The notes under the pieces were generated by a model, which did not search any database, was not told where the DNA came from, and saw only the letters and a program-made list of their open reading frames with translations. 64,000 nt of DNA from Aphrocallistes beatrix (Eukaryota > Porifera > Hexactinellida > Sceptrulophora > Aphrocallistidae), in NCBI GenBank assembly GCA_963281255.1, contig OY725503.1, positions 186,001 to 250,000 on the forward strand. Reading direction: 5' to 3'. Numbering within the stretch: position 1 is the first letter of the stretch; each line of letters opens with the position of its first letter. Positions 10,129-20,608 of this stretch are shown piece by piece. The position numbers were made by a program, and so were the translations under genes.

Positions 10129-11379
10129 TCACGGTTTGAAATATAATCTAACACAGAGCCCCTGTGGATGCCTGTTAGTTAACTTTACTAACGCACCGTC
10201 ACCATTGTACTGCCAGTAGAGCTTAGTGTTATTCTGTTCTTTGTAGATTTTGTAAACTTGATCAGGCCCTTCTTGATCCCACAAAAACTCATCTTGAGGT
10301 TCGTTTGTTGTATCTTTGCATGGCACCATACCCCCAGATACACTTGTGGGCTTCAAATATGGACCTGCTTTTACATATGTGACTGGTGGACCAGAAATCT
10401 GGACCTGGTAGAAGTAGGCTTTCTGTGCCCCTTGCAGCACCACATAGAGAACATACCCCCGAGGAAGTGGAGTGTCACTTATTAGATGATTAAGTTGGTT
10501 GTTATCTGATAGAGGTGGGTAGACAAATGGGTTTTTGTAAGAATCCAGTACTACCATATCTGCTGGCATAATATCGTAGTCTGTTGTTGTATAAACTCCC
10601 AACATAACATAAACTTTAATCTTCTCACTGAAGAAGTTTTTGAGGTTTTTAATCGTATCTTCGATGACTTCCCCAGGAATGTGAGTAGTTAATTCTTTTG
10701 CAGGTATTGAAGTAGTACTGACTTCCTGAGGTTTGCTTGTCACTTTAACATTCTTGCTACTTTTGCTAGCCATGCGACTGTTTGCAATGACATTTAATCT
10801 AGCATTGATAGCTTGTTCATTATTTTCATTGAATGTGACTATCTTTCCATCCCCATTGTACTGCCAGTAGAGTTTAGTGTTGTTCTCTTCTTTGAAGATT
10901 GTGTAGTCTAGATCATTAGATCCTTCTTGATCCCACAGGAATTCGTCTGGAGGTTCGTTTCTTGGATCTTTGCATGGGACCATCCCTTGGGATCCTCCTG
11001 GGAACTTCAAATACGGACTAGTAAGTGCTGGACTGGAATTCGGAACTTGGTACACGTAGGATTTCTGTGTTCCTTTCAGTGCCACATAGAGAACATACCC
11101 CTGAGGAAGTGGAGTATTGCATATCAGGTGGTTAAATGAGGGTAGAGGTGGGTAGACAAATGGGTTTGGATCAGAATTCAGTACTACCATATCTGCTATC
11201 AGAATATCAGGGTCTGTCGTGGTATCAACACCTAATATCACATAAACTTTAAATTCTTTCCCAAATATTTTTTTGAGTTCTCTAATTGTTTGTTTGATTA
11301 TTTTTCCATCAATGTGAGTAGTACTGGCTTCCTGAAGTTTGCTTGTCACTTCATCATCATTGCTACTTTGACTAGCCAT
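10129..11379 (-). CDS. Domain-array gene B, two domains
   Basis: 416 residues in one coding exon: two copies of the unrecognised domain (about residues 1-205 and 206-416). Both show the VYVxLGV, FVYPPL, TPLPxGYVLYVV/A, PCKD, EFLWDQEG, TKLYWQYNGDG motifs. Between them the protein reads ANSRMASKSS: the second domain starts with a Met and MASxSS exactly like the true N-terminus. The DNA before this internal Met (CAAACAGTCGC) resembles the untranslated leader before the first ATG (GAAACAGCATC). The gene therefore looks like a fusion of two complete single-domain genes. No signal peptide; function unknown. Confidence 0.8.
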   Translation of the reverse strand: MASQSSNDDEVTSKLQEASTTHIDGKIIKQTIRELKKIFGKEFKVYVILGVDTTTDPDILIADMVVLNSDPNPFVYPPLPSFNHLICNTPLPQGYVLYVALKGTQKSYVYQVPNSSPALTSPYLKFPGGSQGMVPCKDPRNEPPDEFLWDQEGSNDLDYTIFKEENNTKLYWQYNGDGKIVTFNENNEQAINARLNVIANSRMASKSSKNVKVTSKPQEVSTTSIPAKELTTHIPGEVIEDTIKNLKNFFSEKIKVYVMLGVYTTTDYDIMPADMVVLDSYKNPFVYPPLSDNNQLNHLISDTPLPRGYVLYVVLQGAQKAYFYQVQISGPPVTYVKAGPYLKPTSVSGGMVPCKDTTNEPQDEFLWDQEGPDQVYKIYKEQNNTKLYWQYNGDGALVKLTNRHPQGLCVRLYFKP

Positions 11380-11399
11380 GATGCTGTTTCTAATAATAA

Positions 11400-12582
11400 C
11401 GTGTTAATCATATTGTTACATATACAAATTTATGACGAATTTGATAGGTCGAATTGACAATCAACTACAGATTTAGACAGATTTGAAGTGTGATTGTTAT
11501 TCAGAAATTGGGATTCTGTTAGTACAGTATACTTGTATTCAATGGTAAACGAAAAAACATTTTTCCATTACATTTCGAAAAAGTTTATTACTTATTTTTG
11601 TTCGAATTTACATTAACAGAGTTGAAATATTTGTGTGAGTATCATTCTAAATCAGATTTATTCCTGTTTTAGTGCGAATCAAATGGAATAAATAGAGTTT
11701 GTTCTAAAATAGTTTTAATGAAGGTTTCGAATTCCATGGAGAGTTCTGAGAAAAGGATTGGTATTACAAAGTAAAATCTTTAACAGCAATGAAACCATGT
11801 GATATGTGCTAGAATCAATATATTTGACCATAGTGTAACTTTTACTATTTAAATAATGGTATTATAAAGCCTAATTGAAATAGATCCTTCCTTAGCGCTG
11901 AAAGCAAGGCCGTTACTTAGTCAATATCAAATATCCTAAAACATTCCAAAACTTCAGTCATTTCCAGTCTAACCTAATGCACTGAAATAGTACAGTACCA
12001 ATGTACAATGTTCCCTAATCAAGGTTCTTATAGAAATCAATACACAGTATAGATGGCTACCTATATATGAGAGGTGTGAAGATTTCGCTTAGATCTTCGA
12101 GTTCTCTTGTAGACTCATTATTATTTACCTGTGTACCAAGTTTCACACTTCTAGAACCCCCCAGTTCCTAAATCAATTTGACAAAAAACAAACAAACAAA
12201 CAACAAAACCATAGAGTTTTAATACATAAGATATGCTAATGATACCCGATGCTGATTGGTCAAACATAAAAGTGCCATTTCTTTCGCAGAAAATGCTAAA
12301 ATATGGCTTGAAAACCTAAAGATTGTCACTAGCACATATACATACCCCTGTACTCCCAGACAACATTCCTAAAGCTGTTGCTACAGACGTCTGGAGAAAC
12401 AAACATACTTACAAAATCGAGTTTTAATCAAATACTAGATATATACCTACAAAAGAAAGCTTCTAAAAATATACGAAAGTTACATTCTCTAAAAATAGAT
12501 ATACACACGTTGTTTTTTCTAGTACTAAGTAGCTATAGGTAGGAGACTATACTGTAAAATGGTCAGTAAGTAAATACTGGAG
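11400..12582. other. Intergenic stretch of the array
   Basis: No gene is seen. In minus-strand order it holds the leader of gene B (11380-11410) and a related copy of sequences around 14.7 kb (GAGGTGTGAAGATTTCGC near 12070 to GAGTTTTAAT near 12220), which resembles the 5' end of the Helitron-like family. Next comes the 3' flank of gene C with CTAAAAATAG and TAGGAGACTATACT, shared by all four array genes. Confidence 0.5.
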
Positions 12583-13845
12583 TTAGTTCATCTTAGGGCA
12601 GATTTCTTTGAAATACAATTCAACAGAATGTCCAAAGTCTTTAGAGAATGTAACTATCTTATCCAAACCAGGGTAGTACCAGTAGAGCTTAGTCCCATCA
12701 GTTTGTTCTTTGTAGATTTTGTAGTCAATATCAGGCCCTTCTTGACTCCATAAAAATTTTTCTGGTGGTACTTTGGGAGATTTGGGGTCAAATGGAACTT
12801 GTTGACATGGAATGCTTTCTTGGTCTTTATTTGTCGGTTCTAAACACGGACCACATATCTTATTGAGTTTTCTGTTTTCGTACATATAAGCCTTACGTGC
12901 AGTTTTCTTTTCGTGAACCACATAGAGAATATACCCTCCAGGTAGTGTAGTCTCGGATGTTAGGTGATCAAGCGCAAGAGTTGGGAAGAGGAATGGGTTT
13001 GGATATCCTAAAACTCTCATATCTGCTACCTGAACATCGAGGTCTGTTACCCTATGATCACCCAATACAACATACACTTCAACATCCTGTCCGAAGTATT
13101 GTTTGAGCTCTGCAATTGTGTCTTTGATTCGTCCTCCATCAATGTAAGTATTAATTACATCAAGTTTACTAGTAGATTCCACCCGATTGTTTCTGTTACC
13201 ATAACTACCCATGCGATCGTGGGAGGGGACTTTGAAATTCAATCTAACGCTGAGTCCCAGTGCATGATTATCAACGAATGTGACTATCCCACCATCCCCA
13301 GTGTACTGCCAGTAGAGCTTGGTCTTATCCCCATCAGTTCGTTCTTTGTAGATTCTGTGTACTTGATTAGGCCCTTCTTGATTCCATAAAAATTCACCTG
13401 GTACCTCAGGGTTTATTGGATCTTTGCATGGGATTGGACCCCCGGATTCACTTGTGGACTCCAAATAGGGACTAACTTTTACATATTCGCCAGGTGAAAT
13501 GGAAATTTGAACCTGGAAGATGTAGGCCTTCTTTACTCCTTTCATTACCACATAGAGAACGTACCCCATGGGCAGCTTAGCATCGCTTATTAGGTAATCG
13601 AGTGCTGGCAGAGGAGGGTATACATATGGGTCCTGATAGGAATCCAGGACTCTCAGATCTGCTACCGAACCAACGTAATCTGTTCCGGTCCCAACACCCA
13701 ATATTACATAAACCTTAACCTCCTCCCCGAAGAATTGTTTGAGCTTTTTAATAGTTCTTTTGATGACTTCTTTAGGAATGTGAAAAGTACTGAATTCCTG
13801 AGGTTTGAAAACTACATCATCATCCTTGCTACTTCGACTAGCCAT
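12583..13845 (-). CDS. Domain-array gene C, two domains
   Basis: 420 residues in one coding exon with two copies of the unrecognised domain. Domain 1 has EFLWNQEGP and domain 2 KFLWSQEGP; both keep the PPL/PTL, GYxLYVV and KLYW motifs. Domain 2 belongs to a divergent subtype (TARKAYMYEN, SPKVPPEKFLW) that is also the third domain of gene D. The junction reads SHDRMGSYG: an internal Met preceded by ACGATCGC, the same bases found in the leader of gene A before its ATG. This again points to fusion through a former 5' leader. Function unknown. Confidence 0.8.
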   Translation of the reverse strand: MASRSSKDDDVVFKPQEFSTFHIPKEVIKRTIKKLKQFFGEEVKVYVILGVGTGTDYVGSVADLRVLDSYQDPYVYPPLPALDYLISDAKLPMGYVLYVVMKGVKKAYIFQVQISISPGEYVKVSPYLESTSESGGPIPCKDPINPEVPGEFLWNQEGPNQVHRIYKERTDGDKTKLYWQYTGDGGIVTFVDNHALGLSVRLNFKVPSHDRMGSYGNRNNRVESTSKLDVINTYIDGGRIKDTIAELKQYFGQDVEVYVVLGDHRVTDLDVQVADMRVLGYPNPFLFPTLALDHLTSETTLPGGYILYVVHEKKTARKAYMYENRKLNKICGPCLEPTNKDQESIPCQQVPFDPKSPKVPPEKFLWSQEGPDIDYKIYKEQTDGTKLYWYYPGLDKIVTFSKDFGHSVELYFKEICPKMN

Positions 13846-14074
13846 GTGACTGTTTCTAATAATAAAGTGTTAATCATTACATATACAAAATTATAACGAA
13901 TTTGATTGGTCGAATCGACAATCAAGATTTAGACTTTGAGGTGTGATTGTTATTCAAATTGTGATTCTGTCTGTTTAGTGCAATATATTAAATGGCAATC
14001 GAAATTAGCATTATTCTTAAAAGATTTATCACTTCTTTTGTTTGGAAGGGATAGTTTTCAATTATTTTAGAGTA

Positions 14075-14320
14075 AAGGATTAGCTTGTATAGTGAAGCTA
14101 ACAGTTAATTAAAAGCTAGATGGATTTGTGTCTATTTATAGTTTATGGAGAGTTAGGTTGGATGTGCTTGGTGCTATCTGATATGGCGCCAAAACAAAAA
14201 ATTAAAGAAAGTAAGAAATTGCTAATTCAAATGATTATTAGAGCCATCTCTGCTAGGATATCTCTCTGAGCAAACTGGTTAGTTGCAATTTGTAGTGACC
14301 AATCAGATTCCATGGATTTA
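14075..14320 (-). promoter_or_regulatory. CCAAT / GGCGCC / TATA upstream module of array gene C
   Basis: On the minus strand the order is CCAAT-type word (CTGATTGG, about 14300), TTTTGGCGCC (14185-14194), CTATAAATAG (14132-14141). The TATA box is 287 bp before the ATG at 13845, and a TTATTATTAG acceptor-like site lies 12 nt before that ATG. A first non-coding exon plus a short intron would fit. It is closely similar to the modules at 7860-8110 and 17775-18025. Confidence 0.55.
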
Positions 14321-14689
14321 CCTGTATTAATACGATTGGATTTCTTATGCAGAATTTATTGAAGTAACTCACTGCATATGTACCACTTTCTGACCCTGAA
14401 ATATGATTGGTTAAGTGAGACTCTAAATATGAATTTTGGACTCTATCATTATCTGTTTGTTTTTGTTAACAAATTACAATATATTTAGAAAGCGAAATCA
14501 AAGTACATAAACGAATAAATTTTGATAGTAAAATAAAGATTGAGGGTAAAATTGTTCAAATTCGATAATAAAATGGTTATTAATAAACAACAAGTTACAA
14601 GTGGGATAAAACTGGTAAAATGAGTGTAGTATGACTAGAATAAGATAATTCTCTACGTCCAGGGTTGCCGTGGGAATGGAATTTCAATA

Positions 14690-14910
14690 CCCATCCCCAT
14701 CCCATTCCCACAGGATTTCTGTGGGAATCGGCGAGGTGTGAACATTTCGCTTAGATCTTCGAACTTAATCCTAGATTCATTATTTGACACCTACATGCCA
14801 ATTTTCGTATCTCTACGACTTGCCAATTCTTCAATCAATTCGGACAAACAAACAAACAAAAAAACAAAAAATCCTAGCATTTTAATATATAAGATACATA
14901 CGTACACAGT
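14690..14910. repeat. Helitron-like 5' end fragments and GGGAATGG repeats
   Basis: After a short GGGAATGG/CCCATTCCC foldback (14660-14730) comes a minus-strand copy of the sequence seen at 17085-17215, ending with a CAAA microsatellite and CTAGCATTTTAATA. The same 3'-flank position in genes A to C carries related fragments. Remnants only. Confidence 0.4.
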
Positions 14911-15017
14911 AAAATTTCAAACAATATACTGAAAGTTACACTTAAATAGATAGTACACATGCTGTATATCCTAGTACTAGCTATTAGTAGGAGACTATAC
15001 TACGAAACAGTCAGCAG

Positions 15018-16886
15018 TTAGTTCATCTTAGGGGTTTGTTCCGGGTTGAAAATCAATTTAGCAGAAAGTCCAAATTCCGGGTGTTTAGAGAATGTGACTA
15101 TCCCTTTCATAGCATTGTAGTGCCAGTAAAGCTTGGTCTTATCTTCACCAGTTTTCTCTTTGTAGATTTTGACAGCATCATTAGTCCCCTCTTGGTTCCA
15201 TAAAAAAATTTCTGGTGGAATTTTGGGAGATTTGGGGTCAAATGGAACTATTTTGCATTGCATACTGTCTCTGTCTTTATTCGTCGGTTCAAAATACGGA
15301 CCACAGATTTTATTGAGCTTTGTGTTCTGGTAGATGAAAGCTTTACGTGCAGTTTTATTTTCTTGAACCACATAGAGAATATACTCTCCAGGTAGTGTAG
15401 TCTCGAATGTTAAGTGATCAAGTGTAGGAGTTGGGAAGAGGAATGGGTTTGAAAAAGACTTCAGTATTCTCATATCTGCTATCTGAATATCGGGGTCTGT
15501 TATTTTATGATCACCCAATACAACATACACTTCAACATTCTGTCCGAAGTATTGTTTTAGCTTTGCAATTGTTTGTTTGATGAGGTCTCCATCAATGTAA
15601 GTATTAATCACTTCTGCAGGTATGACTTCCTGAGGTTTGCTTGTCACTTTAACATCTTTGCTACTTTTACTAGCCATGATAGTGTTTGCAAAGACATGCA
15701 ATCTAGCACTGAGGGCCTGTGCATTATTTTCAGTGAATGTGACTATCTCACCATCCCCATTGTACTGCCAGTAGAGTTTAGTGTTGTTCTCTTCTTTGAA
15801 TATTTGGTAGTTAAAATCAGGTCCTTCTTGATCCCACAAGAATTCGTCTGGAGGTTCATTTCTTGGATCTTTGCATGGGACAATCCCTTGGAATCCTCCT
15901 GGGAACTCCAAATACGGACTAGTAAGTGCTAGACTGTGATACGGAACCTGATACGTGTAGGATTTCTGTGTTTCTTGCAGTGCCACATAGAGAATATACC
16001 CCTGAGGAAGTGGAGTATTGCATATCAGGTGGTTAAATGAGGGTAGAGGTGGGTAGACGAATGGGTTTGGATAAGAATTCAGTACTACCAAATCTGCTAT
16101 CAGAATATCGGAGTCTGTTGTGGTATCAACACCTAATATCACATAAACTTTAACCTCTTTCCCGAAGATTTTTTTGAGTTCTCTAATTGTTTGTTTGATG
16201 ACTTTTCCATCAATGTGAGTAGTACTGACTTCCTGAGGTTTGCTTGTCACTTTAACATCTTTGCTACTTTGACTAGCCATTAGACTGTTTGCAATGACAT
16301 TCAAGCTAGCAACGAGGGCCTGTGCATTATTTTCATTGAATGTGACTACCTCACCATCCCCATTGTACTGCCAGTAAATTTTAGTGTTGTTCTCTTCTTT
16401 GAAGATTTGGTAGTCATCATCAGGCCCTTCTTGATCCCACAAGAATTCGTCTGGAGGTTCATCTGTTGGATCTTTGCATGGGACAATGCCCTGGGATCCT
16501 CCTGGGAACTCCAAATACGGACTAGTAAGTGCCCGACTGGAATTGGGGACCTGGTACACGTAGAATTTCTGTGTTCCTTGGAGTCCCACATAGAGAACAT
16601 ACCCCTGAGGAAGTGGAGTATTGCATATCAGGTGGTTAAATGAGGGTAGAGGTGGGTAGACAAATGGGTTTGGATCAGAATTCAGTACTACCATATCTGC
16701 TATCAGAATATCAGGGTCTGTTGTGGTCTCAACACCTAATATCACATAAACCTTATCCACTTTTGGGAAGATTTTTTTGAGTTCTTCAATCGTTTGTTTG
16801 ATTATTTTTCCATCAATATGAGTAGTAGTACTGACTTCCTGAAGTTTGCTTGTCACTTCATCATCCTTGCTACTTTGACTAGCCAT
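15018..16886 (-). CDS. Domain-array gene D, three domains
   Basis: 622 residues in one uninterrupted coding exon: three copies of the unrecognised domain. Domains 1 and 2 are the common type (EFLWDQEGP, TSPYLEFPGG); domain 3 is the divergent subtype (TARKAFIYQN, IFLWNQEGT). Junctions read ANSLMASQSS and ANTIMASKSS, so each internal domain keeps an apparent old initiator Met. Each domain has the conserved PCKD-type Cys region except domain 3, which reads MQCKIV. No targeting signal. It is the largest member; the order of subtypes (common, common, divergent) parallels gene C (common, divergent). Function unknown. Confidence 0.8.
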   Translation of the reverse strand: MASQSSKDDEVTSKLQEVSTTTHIDGKIIKQTIEELKKIFPKVDKVYVILGVETTTDPDILIADMVVLNSDPNPFVYPPLPSFNHLICNTPLPQGYVLYVGLQGTQKFYVYQVPNSSRALTSPYLEFPGGSQGIVPCKDPTDEPPDEFLWDQEGPDDDYQIFKEENNTKIYWQYNGDGEVVTFNENNAQALVASLNVIANSLMASQSSKDVKVTSKPQEVSTTHIDGKVIKQTIRELKKIFGKEVKVYVILGVDTTTDSDILIADLVVLNSYPNPFVYPPLPSFNHLICNTPLPQGYILYVALQETQKSYTYQVPYHSLALTSPYLEFPGGFQGIVPCKDPRNEPPDEFLWDQEGPDFNYQIFKEENNTKLYWQYNGDGEIVTFTENNAQALSARLHVFANTIMASKSSKDVKVTSKPQEVIPAEVINTYIDGDLIKQTIAKLKQYFGQNVEVYVVLGDHKITDPDIQIADMRILKSFSNPFLFPTPTLDHLTFETTLPGEYILYVVQENKTARKAFIYQNTKLNKICGPYFEPTNKDRDSMQCKIVPFDPKSPKIPPEIFLWNQEGTNDAVKIYKEKTGEDKTKLYWHYNAMKGIVTFSKHPEFGLSAKLIFNPEQTPKMN

Positions 16887-17060
16887 TAGACCGTTTCTAA
16901 TAATAAATTGTTAATCATATTGTTACATAAAACATAATTATAATGAATTTGATAGGTCAATTTTACAATCAAGTTCAGATTTAGACAGATTTGAGGCGTG
17001 TTGTTTTTAGAAAATTGTAATTCTGTCTGTTTAGTTCAATATATTAAATGGTAAACAAAA

Positions 17061-17714
17061 CTTTTAGATATTAAAACGCTAGGATTTTTTTGTGTGTTTG
17101 TCTGAATTGATTGAAGAATTGGAAAGTCGTAGAGATATCAAAATTTGGCATGTAGGTATCAAATGATGAATCTACGATTAAGTTTGAAGATCTAAGCGAA
17201 ATTTTAACACCTCTGCAAAAAAAAATGGGGAACAATTTTTCACACCTTTTCTATACAATACTATGTATGGCTTCACTCTCACAATAGAATTCATTGTACG
17301 ACAATATTGAAGGCTGTTAATGTTATAAATCCTTCAAAGCAATAACTTATGTTTGATATCTTAAATTTTTTGTGTGTAGCAATACAAAAGATTATGTGCA
17401 TATTTTCATGCTTTTATATACATATTTTCGCACCTTTATATACATATTTGCACACATTTTGATGAATTTTGAAAAATATGCTAGAGACTATCTTCCAACG
17501 GTTTACATGGGTTTTCAGGGGTGTAGATTTAGAATATTATATTTTTGGATTTATATGAGAAATTATTTGTTAACCTTTGTTTGTTTACAATATTTGTATA
17601 AAGTAAACAAGTTCCCAAAATAGGCTAGATTGAGTAACTCCAGGCGCCCGCAGGGCGACTCTGCGGACACACAGTGTCCGAAGCCGTGTAGCGCAAGCAA
17701 GCGAAGCGCAATTG
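17061..17714 (+). mobile_element. Helitron-like element inserted upstream of array gene D
   Basis: This 654-bp block is absent from the matching place upstream of gene C (about 14010), which reads straight from GGCAATCGAAA to TTAGCATTATT; insertion was thus between A and T with no target duplication, as Helitrons do. The left end (CTTTTAGATATTAAAACG) and the right end, with GCGGACACACAGTGTCCG and GCGCAAGCAAGCGAAGCGC, match the ends of the family at 46883 and 63333. The interior differs, with repeated CATATTTTC-like runs. No ORF of a helicase, so it is non-autonomous. Confidence 0.6.
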
Positions 17715-17774
17715 TTAGCATTATTTCTAAAAGAATTTGCATTTTTTTGTTTGGAGGTAAGGGATAGTTTCCAA

Positions 17775-18025
17775 TTATTTTGGAGAAAAGGATTAGCTGC
17801 ATAGTGAAGTTAACAGTTAATTAAAAGCTAGATGGATTTGTGTCTATTTATAGTTTATGAGGAGATTAGGTTGGATGTGATCGGTACTATCTGGTATGGC
17901 GCCAAAACAGCAAATTAAGAAGTTAAGCAAAATTACAAATTCAAAAGAGCAATCTCTGCTTAGGGTAGCATTCAGAGGAAACTGATTAATTGCAATCTGT
18001 AGTAACCAATCAGATTCCAGGGATT
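17775..18025 (-). promoter_or_regulatory. CCAAT / GGCGCC / TATA upstream module of array gene D
   Basis: Same order as at 14075-14320: CCAAT-type words near 18005, TTTTGGCGCC at 17898-17907, CTATAAATAG at 17844-17853. It lies 958 bp from the ATG at 16886. Removing the 654-bp inserted element gives about 304 bp, close to the 287 bp of gene C. It is therefore probably the original promoter of gene D, now displaced by the insertion. Confidence 0.5.
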
Positions 18026-18156
18026 AACCTGGTTATTAAAGTCATAACATCTGACACACTGAAATTAAAGTCTGAAATTGGTTCATTTGTACATTCCATG
18101 TTATCTCTCTATAGTTTTGCATCTCCATTTGTTGCTCTATTTTATTTGTTAAATCA

Positions 18157-18525
18157 AGGCTGGATTCGGTTAACCGGTTAACCGGCTAGCCCCCGTCAAT
18201 CACGGTTAATGGTTAAGAAAATCTTGGATCGGTTAGCCGATCTGCTGTATTTTCTAAATATTTAAACTAATTTCATTGTTTTTCGATGAAGATTCATGAA
18301 TATTACTTCTAAAAATTTAATATTACAGTATTATTTCTATTTTTCTAACCAAATAGTATATTTCGAGACCACTGAAAACTGTAAATTTTTCAATATCAAG
18401 TTAAATATTAGTCGACAAATTCCATATTTATACTAATTAATATTGACATCGGTTAACCGGTTAACTGCCCTGGAGGAAACCAAAATAACCGACCCCGAAT
18501 ATCGGTTAACCAACCCCATCCCTGG
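18157..18525. mobile_element. hAT-like non-autonomous element, 369 bp
   Basis: Flanked by perfect 8-bp direct repeats TTAAATCA (18149-18156 and 18526-18533). The ends are imperfect inverted repeats (AGGCTGGATTCGGTTAACC against GGTTAACCAACCCCATCCCTGG), and GGTTAACCGGTTAAC motifs recur inside. An 8-bp target duplication is typical of hAT transposons. No coding capacity. Confidence 0.75.
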
Positions 18526-18859
18526 TTAAATCATCTGTGCTGGCCCATACCAATTCGTTGGCACATTGCATGTTAATCTTCTATGTTGTCGCATCTCGAT
18601 TTGCTGCTATATTGCATTTTCTATTTAATTGATCATCCTTCAGTCTTGCAAGCAAATCTTTTAATATTTTTGATTGAGTCTTTAGAGTATGTTGTATTTA
18701 ATCTTATTTTATATATTTTGAATCTTAATTACAATTTATTTTTAATTCGTTTAGATTGACTGTCGGTCTAATCCAATCTATTAAGGTTTATATTTGAGAA
18801 GTTTTTAATACATTTAGATTGAGCCCTCAGAGCATCGAGATAGTCTACAGTAGTAGTGA

Positions 18860-19177
18860 CTCCATACACAACCAACAGAGCTTGGTCTTATCTTCACCAG
18901 TTTGTTCTCTGTAGATTTTGTCGTCATTATCAGGTCCTTGATTCCACAACAGAATATCTGGTGGAACTTTGGGTGATTCGGGGTCAAACGAAACTATTTG
19001 CACGGGATGGTTATTCCGTTTTTATTTGTCAGTTCTAAACACGGACTAATATGTATTATATTAGTTTTATCGAGTTTCTTGTTCTACGCATAAGCCTTAC
19101 GTTTCAGTGATTCTATTTGAACCACATAGAGAGTATACCCTCCCGGTTGGAGAGCATCGGCTATTAGCTAAGTTATA
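18860..19177 (-). pseudogene. Decayed fifth copy of the array domain
   Basis: On the minus strand, pieces matching the divergent domain subtype of genes C and D are recognisable: the linker from CTCTATGTGGTTC, TTTTGACCCCGAATCACCC (the FDPKSPKxPPE region), and ACAAAATCTACAGAGAACA followed by AAGACCAAGCTCTG (IYREQ, KTKLxW). Frames are broken by small indels and both ends are missing. The right end abuts a Helitron-like insertion at 19178. It marks the former 5' limit of the array. Confidence 0.65.
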
Positions 19178-19664
19178 TCTGTAACGAATTGATTGAAGAA
19201 ACTGCCGGGTGCAGAAAGCTGATTTTTGGCATGTGGGAGTCTTTTGGCTATGGCTCCAGTAAGTTCTGAGTTCAGAGAAAAATGTCGACTCATCATGGAA
19301 TTATGACGTCATTGTCACATTTTAAAAAGTTAAGCAACACAGTTATTCGGGCATAACTCAGCCATTATAGGAGATAGAAGGCTGAAATTTTAATAGAATC
19401 TGTGTACTAGCATACCTCACATATGATGCAACTATCATCAAAAAATGATGACTCATCACTTTGTTATCACGTCATCATTACGCATCAAAATTGACAAATT
19501 TGGTGATTTTTCGAGTGAAATCGATTTTAACACTAAGATGGACATATTTAGAGATGATATCTCCCTTATAATTAACCAATGTGACTCCAGGCGACCGAAG
19601 GGAGCCTCCGGCGGACACAAAGTGTCCGCCAGCCGCGCAGCGCAAGCAAGCGAAGCGCGCTTGT
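19178..19664 (+). mobile_element. Helitron-like element, 5'-shortened copy
   Basis: Starts TCTGTAACGAATTGATTGAAG and ends with the family palindrome (GGCGGACAC, AAA, GTGTCCGCC), then GCGCAAGCAAGCGAAGCGC and CTTG before T. It lacks the TCCTTACTATTAAAACTC outer end seen in the copies at 46883 and 63333. It lies between two pseudogenes. Non-autonomous. Confidence 0.65.
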
Positions 19665-19886
19665 TATTGAGAAAATTGCAAGTCAAAGTATTTATAGACA
19701 TCTCTGCTATGATATTATTGCTCATATATCAAACCAATCAGATTCCAGGGATTTATATGCTTATTTCAGTTGGATTTCTAATACAGAATTGATTAAAACG
19801 GATTAGACTTAACTTTATAGTTTCTCTGAACCTGAAATCTGATTGGTTAAGTGAGGTTACAAATAGCAAATTTTGACTTGATTATG

Positions 19887-20263
19887 GAGGTCATTTGTGG
19901 CGCAATAGTAACAAAATGTCCACAATCTCTACAACCTCTCTTGTATTCCTTCCATTGAGATTTGTTTACATTTCTTGCTCTATCTACTGTCTCAGATCTA
20001 GATCTTATTTTGCTAGGTGAGTTTACATATATTTACAAGGATAATCCTATCACGAATTTCTCGAAGTCCTGATCCATCGACATCCTGTGTGAAATCAATT
20101 ATTTCATCATCCGAAATGTATACTCCGTAATGATCCCATACACAACCATTAACACCTTCTAAAGGTCTGTAGATCACGTCTCCTGCTTCAAATCTTCCTC
20201 ACTAGATGTCCTACTACCACCACCTGAATAACTGTTGCTACTAGTAGAATTCGAAGCTCCCAT
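19887..20263 (-). pseudogene. Broken LRAT/PLAAT-like gene, copy 4
   Basis: The ATG at 20263 opens a Ser/Asn/Gly-rich start (MGASNSTSSN) like the other copies. The core FEAGDVIYRPLE and DHYGVYISDDEIIDF lie in another frame, so one frameshift separates the N-terminus from the domain. The catalytic segment is again out of frame after DCGHF, where YYCATND continues in a third frame. The second His is Asp/Ile-type (IIDF). At least two frameshifts make it a pseudogene unless the assembly has errors. Confidence 0.75.
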
Positions 20264-20608
20264 TTCAGCTAGCTAACTCTCACAACCGATAAGTACTTAG
20301 TTATGTGTAATATTGTTACTTAATTTAAACCAAGTCTATTATATCTATTTAAGGTTAAATTTTTAATTAAATTCAAACAAATGATGCGGAAACTCAATTG
20401 TTGTTTATCTCAATTTTGATTTGTTTATTTTATTTATAAAGTTGACACAATACAATATTATCACTCTATAATATGGACATAAATATCTGAGCTCCATGCA
20501 TGACTAAAAGAACTAAATACTGTTCTAACTAAATTCGATTCTATTTATATAACTACATATATAAATATATAAGTATATATAGCAAGTCGGATACATCGAA
20601 TCGACTAA

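Noticed and set aside
12583-16886. Array genes as viral or retroelement polyproteins
   Set aside because: No protease, polymerase, integrase or capsid motifs; repeats are whole related domains in host-like gene context.
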